Positions 1 to 6,943 of a stretch of 64,000 nucleotides of DNA are shown in pieces. The position numbers and the translations under genes are program-made. Location of the stretch: contig NZ_JALPQG010000004.1 in assembly GCF_023195695.1 (NCBI RefSeq), positions 302,795-366,794 on the forward strand. The letters are read 5' to 3'. Source of the stretch: Aliiroseovarius sp. S1339. GTDB lineage: Bacteria; Pseudomonadota; Alphaproteobacteria; Rhodobacterales; Rhodobacteraceae. The notes under the pieces were generated by a model. It was not told the origin of the DNA. It did no database searches and was given only the letters and a program-made list of their open reading frames with translations. Numbering within the stretch: position 1 is the first letter of the stretch; each line of letters opens with the position of its first letter.

Positions 1-1
1 T

Positions 2-136
2 TCCAGCCTGAACCTTGCTGCCGTTGCCCTTGCCAGCCTTGCCGCATTCTTGCTGTTACGACTCCGCTTGTCCCTGCCGCTGACCCTGGCGATCATGGCC
101 GGTGTCGGCGCGGGTCTTCCCATGCTCTGCCCTTAA
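2..136 (+). CDS. C-terminal end of an integral membrane protein (perhaps a chromate transporter)
   Basis: Only the last 44 codons are in the window, ending at a TAA at 134-136. They are almost wholly hydrophobic: an alanine/leucine-rich helix, a short arginine turn (LLRLRLS) and a second helix ending in LPMLCP. This is the end of a multi-pass inner-membrane protein. The pattern resembles the last helices of ChrA-type chromate transporters, but the fragment is too short to prove it. The next gene, sspB, follows on the same strand after 68 bases. Confidence 0.4.
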   Translation, partial: SSLNLAAVALASLAAFLLLRLRLSLPLTLAIMAGVGAGLPMLCP

Positions 137-204
137 CCATCTTGCGCCTTTTCTTCACCGCCGAATCCCTTATTCTGGACCCAACCCCACGGGAGAGAAC
201 ATAC

Positions 205-717
205 ATGTCCGACACCATCGACTATGGAAACCTGATGCATGACGCCATGCGTGACTTGATCCGCAAGGTGCTGGACAACGTGTCAAAGACCGGTTTGCCC
301 GGCGAGCATCATTTTTTCATAAATTTCGACACCAACCACGATGCGGTCGAGATTGCCGATTGGATGAACGATCGCTTCCCCGACGACATGACCATCGTTT
401 TGCAACATTGGTTTGAGAACCTGAATGTCGGCGATGAGGGCTTTTCCGTCACGCTGAATTTCGGCGATGCGCCCGAAACTCTTTTCGTGCCATTTGACGC
501 GATCAACACTTTCGTCGATCCCTCGGTCGAATTTGGCTTGCGCTTTGAAATGCAGGACGAACACCACCCCGATCTTCATGTAGCCAGCGACGATGGCGAG
601 TTGGCAGAAGAGGACTCGCCGGTCGAAGACCCCGAACGCGTCACGCCGGATGCCGAAAAAGCCGAAGTTACACCCAAAAAGGCAGAAATCGTCAGCTTGG
701 ACAGTTTCCGCAAGTAA
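205..717 (+). CDS. sspB: SspB family ClpXP adaptor
   Basis: Alphaproteobacterial SspB (DUF1321 family), a small dimeric cytoplasmic adaptor that binds ssrA-tagged proteins and hands them to the ClpXP protease. The conserved core is residues 1-120 (GNLMHDAMRDLIRKVL, then HHFFINFDT and the LQHWFENL strand). A charged, variable tail follows and ends in the short motif VVSLDSFRK-like IVSLDSFRK; in this family such tails tether ClpX. The ATG at 205 is preferred over an in-frame start at 142 because GGGAGAG lies at 191-197 and the protein then begins like the family, at 170 residues. fumC follows on the same strand after about 150 bases. Confidence 0.9.
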   Translation: MSDTIDYGNLMHDAMRDLIRKVLDNVSKTGLPGEHHFFINFDTNHDAVEIADWMNDRFPDDMTIVLQHWFENLNVGDEGFSVTLNFGDAPETLFVPFDAINTFVDPSVEFGLRFEMQDEHHPDLHVASDDGELAEEDSPVEDPERVTPDAEKAEVTPKKAEIVSLDSFRK

Positions 718-866
718 TGGCCAACAGGTCACTGGCGATGGGTTCAGGGCGTTCGAATTTCAGCGTCAAAACCACTCAAAATACGGGCGGTTCGGGCGCT
801 ACCAGCATTGAAATCGGTGTACAATCGGGTACAACAGCGACGGTTTTATAACAAAGGCGCCAAGAT

Positions 867-2261
867 ATGACCCAGACCCGCACCGAATCCGACAGCTTTG
901 GCCCACTAGAGGTTCCCGCAGACAAATATTGGGGCGCGCAGACGCAGCGCTCGCTGATGAACTTCCCCATTGGGTGGGAGCGTCAGCCCGTCGCCATTGT
1001 GCGCGCCCTTGGCGTGATCAAACAGGCCTGTGCCGAAGCAAACAAGAAATCCGGTGCGATGGACGGAGCAATTGCCGACGCGGTCATTCAGGCGGCGGGT
1101 GAAGTGGTTGCCGGCAAGTTTGACGACAACTTTCCGTTGGTCGTTTGGCAGACCGGGTCCGGCACCCAGTCCAACATGAACGCCAACGAGGTGATCGCAA
1201 ACCGCGCGATTGAAATCATGGGCGGCGTGATCGGGTCGAAAGAACCCGTGCACCCCAATGATCACTGCAATATGGGCCAGTCGTCAAACGACACCTTCCC
1301 CACCGCCATGCACATCGCCACCGCGATGTCTGTGCGTGACGTGCTGCTGCCCGGTCTGGAAAAACTGCTGGCGGGCCTTGAGGCCAAAGAGGCTGAGTTC
1401 AAAGACATCATCAAGATCGGGCGCACCCATACGCAGGACGCGACGCCTCTGACCTTGGGGCAGGAATTTTCGGGCTATGCCCACATGATCCGTCAAGGGA
1501 TCGCGCGGGTGAAGCTTGCCCTGCCCGGCATCTATGAGCTTGCCCAAGGCGGCACCGCCGTCGGCACCGGGCTTAACACCAAGGTTGGTTGGGGCGAAGA
1601 GGTTGCCGCCAACATGGCGCGCATCACCGACCTGCCCTTCGTCACCGCCCCCAACAAGTTCGAGGCTCTGGCCGCCCATGACGCGATGGTCTTCATGTCG
1701 GGCGCTTTGGCGACAGTGGCAGGCAGCTGCTACAAAATCGCCAATGACATCCGTTTCCTTGGCTCCGGCCCACGCTCGGGTCTGGGCGAGTTGATCTTGC
1801 CGGAAAACGAACCCGGCTCGTCGATCATGCCGGGCAAAGTGAACCCCACACAGGCCGAGGCGCTGACCCAAGTTGCCGCGCATGTCATGGGCAACAATGC
1901 GGCGATGACCTTCGCCGGTTCGCAGGGGCATTTCGAACTGAACGTCTATAATCCGATGATGAGCTATAATTTGCTTCAGTCGATCCAGCTTCTGGGCGAC
2001 GCCGCCGACAGCTTCACCGAACGGATGTTAAACGGTATTCAAGCCAACGAACCCCGCATCGACAAGCTGATGAAGGAAAGCCTGATGCTGGTCACGGCCC
2101 TGGCCCCGACGATCGGTTACGACAACGCAACGAAAGTGGCCAAGACCGCGCATAAGAACGGCACCACCCTGAAGGAAGAGGCCATCGCGCTTGGCTTCGT
2201 GGATGCAGAAACCTTCGACAAAGTCGTGCGCCCCGAACAGATGATCGGCCCCAAGGCCTGA
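867..2261 (+). CDS. fumC: Fumarate hydratase class II
   Basis: Class II, iron-independent fumarase converting fumarate to L-malate in the TCA cycle; a homotetramer in the cytoplasm. The protein has 464 residues, the usual length. The superfamily signature [11 protein letters not shown] is at residues 317-327, and the upstream active-site elements [14 protein letters not shown] and [10 protein letters not shown] are both present. The last bases overlap the start of the next gene (TGATG at 2259-2263), so the two are probably translated together. Nothing unusual was seen. Confidence 0.97.
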   Translation: MTQTRTESDSFGPLEVPADKYWGAQTQRSLMNFPIGWERQPVAIVRALGVIKQACAEANKKSGAMDGAIADAVIQAAGEVVAGKFDDNFPLVVWQTGSGTQSNMNANEVIANRAIEIMGGVIGSKEPVHPNDHCNMGQSSNDTFPTAMHIATAMSVRDVLLPGLEKLLAGLEAKEAEFKDIIKIGRTHTQDATPLTLGQEFSGYAHMIRQGIARVKLALPGIYELAQGGTAVGTGLNTKVGWGEEVAANMARITDLPFVTAPNKFEALAAHDAMVFMSGALATVAGSCYKIANDIRFLGSGPRSGLGELILPENEPGSSIMPGKVNPTQAEALTQVAAHVMGNNAAMTFAGSQGHFELNVYNPMMSYNLLQSIQLLGDAADSFTERMLNGIQANEPRIDKLMKESLMLVTALAPTIGYDNATKVAKTAHKNGTTLKEEAIALGFVDAETFDKVVRPEQMIGPKA

Positions 2262-2458
2262 TGGGGAAACCGGTCAGCCTGTCCAAACATCGCAAGGCGA
2301 AGAACCGCGTGAAGAAGCGTGCCCAAGCCAATGAAAATGCCGTGAAGTTTGGGCGCACATTGGCAGACAAACAGCTGGATAAAGCGCGGGCTGAGAAGTT
2401 GGCCCGCGACCTCAACGGTCACAAACGCGACGGCGACACACAGTCAGACAAGACATGA
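2261..2458 (+). CDS. DUF4169 family small basic protein
   Basis: A 65-residue, very lysine- and arginine-rich protein beginning [16 protein letters not shown], which matches the DUF4169 family found beside fumC in Rhodobacteraceae. No membrane segment, cysteine motif or enzyme signature is present. The function is unknown; the charge would allow nucleic-acid or ribosome binding, but that is inference. It overlaps fumC by one base and its stop overlaps the next start (ATGA at 2455-2458), so fumC and the two small genes form one translationally coupled unit. Confidence 0.8.
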   Translation: MGKPVSLSKHRKAKNRVKKRAQANENAVKFGRTLADKQLDKARAEKLARDLNGHKRDGDTQSDKT

Positions 2459-2682
2459 GCGCACGGCCAGAAAAACACTCCCTCACCCTGCACGGGCACC
2501 GGACATCGGTATCGTTAGAGCCGGAGTTCTGGCAAGCATTCCGCGACATCGCAAAGGCGCGCGGCCTGCCCCTGAACGCATTGGCCGCTGAGGTGGACGA
2601 GGCGCGCGGTGTGGACCGGGGGTTGGCCTCGGCCATCCGCGTCTATGTACTGAACCACCACAGACAACCGCCCATAGATTAG
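2455..2682 (+). CDS. Ribbon-helix-helix domain protein
   Basis: A 75-residue protein with the RHH_4 pattern: a short beta strand (HRTSVSLEPEFW) followed by two helices (QAFRDIAKARGLPLNALAAE and a C-terminal helix ending AIRVYVLNHH). Proteins of this family are small dimers thought to bind DNA or act as antitoxin-like regulators, but the target is unknown. It is the third gene of the fumC unit, overlapping the DUF4169 gene by four bases. It meets the convergent gene at 2679-2951 with a four-base overlap. Confidence 0.75.
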   Translation: MSARPEKHSLTLHGHRTSVSLEPEFWQAFRDIAKARGLPLNALAAEVDEARGVDRGLASAIRVYVLNHHRQPPID

Positions 2683-2951
2683 TGTTGGGCGGTCAAGGCT
2701 TGGCGCAAACGTGTGTCATGGCGAAGTTGCTTTGCATCCTGAGGGGTCAGGCAATCATCATCGGATTTGCGCTGCAAGATATCTGAGAACAGTTCTTCAA
2801 CCTCGTTTCGCGACAAGCCTTCATCGTTCTCTTCAGTCTCAAACTGCACAATGGTCTTGCGCCACGCCGGGACGGCAAGCGTATAGGACTTCAAAAAGCG
2901 TTGATTGCGCGCGCCATCCGGCTTGTTGAAACTTGAATAAAACTGGATCAT
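2679..2951 (-). CDS. Hypothetical protein, 90 residues
   Basis: Not recognised. The protein is hydrophilic and mixed-charge, begins MIQFYSSFNKPDGAR and has an acidic middle (ETEENDEGLSRNEVEELF). It has no signal peptide or membrane helix. The reason to call it real is a strong ribosome binding site, GGGGGAGGA, a few bases before the ATG, plus a protein-like composition. It is convergent with the RHH gene and overlaps its stop by four bases. Upstream, 129 non-coding bases separate it from the cytochrome P450 gene on the same strand. Confidence 0.55.
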   Translation of the reverse strand: MIQFYSSFNKPDGARNQRFLKSYTLAVPAWRKTIVQFETEENDEGLSRNEVEELFSDILQRKSDDDCLTPQDAKQLRHDTRLRQALTAQH

Positions 2952-3080
2952 TGCATCCTCCCCCAGGACTGTTCGTGCAACTGAGATGGGGACATAATGG
3001 CCGACAACAAGGCAATCATAGGGGGGAAAAGGTGGCGTCTGGTCACCGTAGAGTAGGTTTTCGGTGAGGATCGGCGACCA

Positions 3081-4451
3081 TTATCTGGGCGTCAGCGATA
3101 GCCATATCCCATCTTTCCCGCGCACGGTCAGATGCGCGACGGGGTTTGCTGGACGATCTGCAACCAGTGCGAAGCGGAAACTGCGCACCAACATCGACAA
3201 GATCAGCGGCCCCTCAATCATCGCAAATCCGGCACCGGGGCAGACCCGCTGCCCGCTGGAAAACGGTATATAGGCGTTGCGCAGGCACGCCTTCCCGTTT
3301 TCGGTCTGAAACCGGCCGGGGTCGAAATCATCGGGTTGATCCCACAGGCGTTCGTGGCGATGGAGGTGCCAAGGGCTCAGCACGACCTGGCTGCCTTTGG
3401 GGACATCACGGCCCCGGAAATGCTCGGGGCAGCGTGCCTCGCGGACCATCATCGGCACGGGCGGATACAGGCGCAACGTTTCGCGAAACACGTCACGTGA
3501 TAGGCGTAGTTTGGACATCACAGAAAATTCAGCTTTTTCCGGGTCAATCTGCGCCTGTGCTTCCTCGGCGACGCGGGTCTGCCAATCGGGATACAGCGCC
3601 AGCAAATACAGCGCCCACGCCAAGGCCGACGCGCTGGTTTCATGCCCAGCCAAGAAGAAAATCGCCACCTGATCGACCATCTCAGCGGTGTCGAACCTGT
3701 CGCCGGTGTCAGGGTCGGTTGTTGTCATAATCTTGGTGGCAAGGTCGTCGGGTGCGGTGCCTTGGTCGATTGCAACCTGACGCGCAGCGGTCAGGTCGCG
3801 GATCAACCAGCGTATCTGGCTTGCGGTCTGCTTGGTTTTGCGGCTGTGGAAACGCGGCATCCAGCGCGGCAGGGGCAACAACGCGCCGAGATTTAACACA
3901 GGTTGCGCGCGCTGGTGTTCCCGGAACTTATCGAACACCTGCGCAGCAGTCTGATTTTCTATCGGGATCGAAAAGAGCGTGCGGAAAATAACGTCTGCTG
4001 CCGCGTGACTCGCGTGAGATTCAACCTCGACCGGGGTGCCGTTGGCCAAAGGGTGCAAACGGTCCACGGTGGCCACCGCGACGTCCCACATCGCGGGAAA
4101 CACCTCTTTCAGCCGTCCCCCTTCAAACGCCGGGTCAATGATGCGGCGTTGGCGTTTCCAGACCTCGCCATTGGTGACAAAGACTGAATTGCCCAGCAGC
4201 GGGGCCAAGCCTTCACGTATACGGTCGGATTTTGGAAAATCGTCAGGCCGTTTCTTCAGCACCAGATCAACCAGCGACGGGTCGTTGCACAGATAGCTAC
4301 GGAAAAACGGCGTGCGGAACTCGGCCATCCATGCGCGATACAGGCGCGCGGGCTGCGCCGACAGGATATCGCGGCGAAACAGCTTCGCGTATCGCCACAA
4401 CGACACCCGCTCGTCGCGTGACGGGGGTTTGGGGGGGATGCGATCTGTCAC
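3081..4451 (-). CDS. Cytochrome P450
   Basis: A soluble bacterial cytochrome P450 (heme-thiolate monooxygenase) of 456 residues. All the diagnostic motifs are present: the I-helix oxygen-activation motif AGHETSA at 268-274, the ExxR pair at E324 and R327 (ETLR), and the heme loop FSSGQRVCPG with the thiolate cysteine at 404. The substrate cannot be read from the sequence. The long N-terminal part resembles CYP families that act on fatty acids or terpenoids (inference). It is the second gene of a two-gene unit: the upstream gene overlaps it by four bases (ATGA at 4448-4451). No ferredoxin or ferredoxin reductase gene lies nearby, so electrons must come from elsewhere. Confidence 0.93.
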   Translation of the reverse strand: MTDRIPPKPPSRDERVSLWRYAKLFRRDILSAQPARLYRAWMAEFRTPFFRSYLCNDPSLVDLVLKKRPDDFPKSDRIREGLAPLLGNSVFVTNGEVWKRQRRIIDPAFEGGRLKEVFPAMWDVAVATVDRLHPLANGTPVEVESHASHAAADVIFRTLFSIPIENQTAAQVFDKFREHQRAQPVLNLGALLPLPRWMPRFHSRKTKQTASQIRWLIRDLTAARQVAIDQGTAPDDLATKIMTTTDPDTGDRFDTAEMVDQVAIFFLAGHETSASALAWALYLLALYPDWQTRVAEEAQAQIDPEKAEFSVMSKLRLSRDVFRETLRLYPPVPMMVREARCPEHFRGRDVPKGSQVVLSPWHLHRHERLWDQPDDFDPGRFQTENGKACLRNAYIPFSSGQRVCPGAGFAMIEGPLILSMLVRSFRFALVADRPANPVAHLTVRGKDGIWLSLTPR

Positions 4452-5710
4452 GGCGCCATACCCGTGTATTTCGACACAGGCGTTTCGATTCGGCTGGCCG
4501 AGGGTCGGCGGTCTTTATACCGGTGCCCCAATGTCAGCGGCCCCGCTGTGATTTGGAAATAGTCATAATCACCGGGTCGATCGAACGCGCATAAGTATTG
4601 GAAATGGAGGCGGAAAAAACGCCAGCGCAATTCTTTCCAGCGCGCGGGGCTAAGGGTTTTGGTAAACGCGGCAGACAGGACCAGCGGCCAGCGCTTCCCA
4701 GTTTCCGGCGCGACACCGGACACGGCGACAGGGTCGCACAGCGCAAAGGCGCAGCCATCGCCGGGAGCGGTCACATCAACCCACGCAATCAGGGACTGAG
4801 CGCTGAGTTCATGCAAATCGCGTCGCAGCCTGTGCGCGTCAGGCAGGAAACTGACCATCGGCACCACTTGGCCAAGGGACAGAAAGGCAAGCTCCGGGCC
4901 ACCATCCGGCACGTGCCCGGCGCGCAGGAGGTCTGCCAATATCGACACGCCCAGATGTGCGCCTGAGCTGTGCCCGATCACCAGAACCTCGTCGACATCG
5001 GAGTTCAGCGCCTCGGCGATCTGGTCGGCGAACAGTGCCATGCGCGCCTCTAACTCGGGTGAATTCGCCCCTTTCAGACGCGCGGAATAGGCGTAGTCAT
5101 GCATCAGGTAGTAGACATAAAGCTTGTTGTCGATCTTGCGAAACCACTTGAGCAGAACGATCACGGTTAGGCAGAGGACGACCCAATATCCGACAACCAT
5201 CGCTTCGGACATCAGCGTCAGATGTCCAGCAACAAACGCGGCAGTAAAACCGAGAATGTGGCCCAGAAGCAGCGCCAGCACCAATTGCAGGATCAACATC
5301 CCCACCGGGTAAAGCGCGGCGATCACAGGCCCTTTGCGCAGACGCATGAGCCGCCACAATGCGCCCGAGCTGACATAGGTCCACGCCGTGCGTGCCATCA
5401 GCAAATAGGTCTGCGCGATGTTCAGGTCCATACTGTCGCGCACAATGTCAGACCAGAACAGCACATCGAATTCTGCCTCGGTCTCGGCGCCGTCGATCCG
5501 GCCCGTCACTTGCCAGCCATAGGTGCCCGGCCCTTGTCGTCCGATCAGACCGATCTGATAGCCAGAGATCGCCGCCTGTGCCGCACCTTCCTTTCGGTAA
5601 AGCTCACGGTATCTGCGGGGGTGAATCGGATCGTAGCCGGGGATGTAGAACACCCGGCGGCGGCGCACCTCTTGGGTGGTGTGGGATGGGGGGGCGTCGT
5701 GTTTTTCCAT
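4448..5710 (-). CDS. Membrane-anchored alpha/beta-hydrolase-like protein
   Basis: A 420-residue protein with no name I can assign. The N-terminal part (RRRRVFYIPGYDPIHP) is conserved-looking. A hydrophobic region at about residues 125-190 can form two or three membrane helices. After it comes a serine-hydrolase nucleophile elbow, VLVIGHSSGAHLG, with the GxSxG serine at 248. This suggests an esterase or lipase with its catalytic domain interrupted by a membrane anchor; the acid and histidine of the triad cannot be placed with certainty. It overlaps the P450 start by four bases, so the two proteins are probably made together and may act on the same lipid-like substrate (inference). The ribosome binding site is weak. 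Confidence 0.65.
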   Translation of the reverse strand: MEKHDAPPSHTTQEVRRRRVFYIPGYDPIHPRRYRELYRKEGAAQAAISGYQIGLIGRQGPGTYGWQVTGRIDGAETEAEFDVLFWSDIVRDSMDLNIAQTYLLMARTAWTYVSSGALWRLMRLRKGPVIAALYPVGMLILQLVLALLLGHILGFTAAFVAGHLTLMSEAMVVGYWVVLCLTVIVLLKWFRKIDNKLYVYYLMHDYAYSARLKGANSPELEARMALFADQIAEALNSDVDEVLVIGHSSGAHLGVSILADLLRAGHVPDGGPELAFLSLGQVVPMVSFLPDAHRLRRDLHELSAQSLIAWVDVTAPGDGCAFALCDPVAVSGVAPETGKRWPLVLSAAFTKTLSPARWKELRWRFFRLHFQYLCAFDRPGDYDYFQITAGPLTLGHRYKDRRPSASRIETPVSKYTGMAP

Positions 5711-5790
5711 GGGCCCAGCCTGACTGATTTCCCCCGAACATTAGCCGGATAGTCGGGCAACATTAAGCCCTTATCTGATAGGCCCGGCGG

Positions 5791-6543
5791 TCAGCCCAGC
5801 ACGGCCAGCGCCGGGAAGGTTTCAAGCAACCAATATGAGAAGCGCGAGAACCCACCGGTCAGCATCATCAAACCAATGGTCCACAACAACAGGCCCATGA
5901 TCCGCTCAATCCGTTCCATATGGCGCTTCATGAAATTCATCAGGCGGGTCATGCGCGGGAAGAACGCGGCGACGAGAAGGAACGGAATACCCAATCCGGC
6001 GGCATAGATCGCCAACAACGTGGTGCCCCGCACGACGGAGCCTTCGGATGCCGCAAGCGATAGGATCGCGCCGAGTTGCGGACCGATACAGGGGGTCCAG
6101 CCAAAGGCGAAGGCAAGGCCAAGAACATAGGCCCCAAAGGCGCTGCCGCCCTGATCGCCCGCATCTATCCGCGCGTCGCGGTTTAGGAAGGGGATCGAGA
6201 TGACGCCCAAAAAATGCGCGCCGAACACCATCACGACAATACCTGCAAAGGTCGCGAAAATCGTTTGATTTTGCAGGAAAAAAGCCCCGAATGCCGAGGC
6301 CGCGAAGCCGAGGAACAGAAAGACCGTAGACAGCCCCATAACGAAGAAAAGCGCGGCAAGGGTGGCTTTGCGCGACGCAGATTTCCCTTCGCTCATTTCA
6401 CCAATGCTGACCCCTGACATATAGGCCAGATAGGGCGGCACAATGGGCAGCACGCACGGGCTGAGGAAGCTCAGAATTCCGGCGACAAAGGCAATGATCA
6501 AAGCCGGAAGCAGGCTCGCGTCGATGAGTTCAAATCCAAACAT
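5791..6543 (-). CDS. ccdA: Cytochrome c biogenesis protein CcdA
   Basis: CcdA moves reducing equivalents from cytoplasmic thioredoxin across the inner membrane to periplasmic thiol proteins, chiefly for heme attachment to apocytochrome c. The 250-residue protein has six hydrophobic helices and the two redox cysteines: C30 in FLSPCVLP and C152 in GWTPCIGP. An in-frame upstream extension to 6648 exists, but the ATG at 6543 has GGAGGA just upstream and gives the family's normal N terminus. It is divergent from the TusA-like gene across a 126-base promoter region. Two c-type cytochromes in this window would be among its clients. Confidence 0.93.
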   Translation of the reverse strand: MFGFELIDASLLPALIIAFVAGILSFLSPCVLPIVPPYLAYMSGVSIGEMSEGKSASRKATLAALFFVMGLSTVFLFLGFAASAFGAFFLQNQTIFATFAGIVVMVFGAHFLGVISIPFLNRDARIDAGDQGGSAFGAYVLGLAFAFGWTPCIGPQLGAILSLAASEGSVVRGTTLLAIYAAGLGIPFLLVAAFFPRMTRLMNFMKRHMERIERIMGLLLWTIGLMMLTGGFSRFSYWLLETFPALAVLG

Positions 6544-6669
6544 ATCCTCCACATAGCGCGCAATTAGGATGGCGTCACCTGCATGTTCGTCACAACTGCG
6601 CGACATATTGGTGCAGTTTAGCGGTCTCCAACAGATAGACAGACCCACGCCGACCGCCTATGGAAAGAT

Positions 6670-6897
6670 ATGGAGTTTGACGACGATCTTGACGCAATGG
6701 GGCTGCTATGCCCCCTGCCCGTGCTTAAAGCCCGCAAGCGTTTGAAATCGCTTGAAAAGGGTCAGGTTTTGCGCGTGCAAGCAACCGACCCTGCTGCAGT
6801 GATTGACGTGCCGCATTTCTGCGCCGAACAGGGACACACGCTTGTGAGCCAGCAGGAGCACGGCGAGGTTACCCATTACTTTATCCGCAAGGGCTAA
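6670..6897 (+). CDS. TusA family sulfurtransferase-like protein
   Basis: A 75-residue TusA/SirA-fold protein with the family's CPxP motif (LLCPLPVLKARKRL, cysteine 14). The cysteine carries a persulfide in family members, which feed sulfur to tRNA thiolation, molybdenum cofactor or other pathways. The exact role here is unknown. The start is an ATG after GGAAAG. It is divergent from ccdA, another thiol-chemistry gene, and converges on rne with a shared hairpin between them. Confidence 0.88.
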   Translation: MEFDDDLDAMGLLCPLPVLKARKRLKSLEKGQVLRVQATDPAAVIDVPHFCAEQGHTLVSQQEHGEVTHYFIRKG

Positions 6898-6906
6898 GAC
6901 GTAAGA

Positions 6907-6929
6907 AAGGCCGGACATTGCCCGGCCTT
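6907..6929. terminator. Hairpin between the TusA-like gene and rne
   Basis: AAGGCCGG at 6907-6914 and CCGGCCTT at 6922-6929 form an eight-pair GC-rich stem with a seven-base loop. It lies between the two convergent stop codons and can serve both strands. The run of T residues is short on either side (TTTCTT on the minus strand), so it is at best a modest intrinsic terminator. Confidence 0.6.
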
Positions 6930-6943
6930 CCTGTGCTCAACGC

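Noticed and set aside
2952..3080. A small gene between the 90-residue protein and the P450 gene
   Set aside because: Only 129 bases, with no start plus ribosome binding site in a usable frame.
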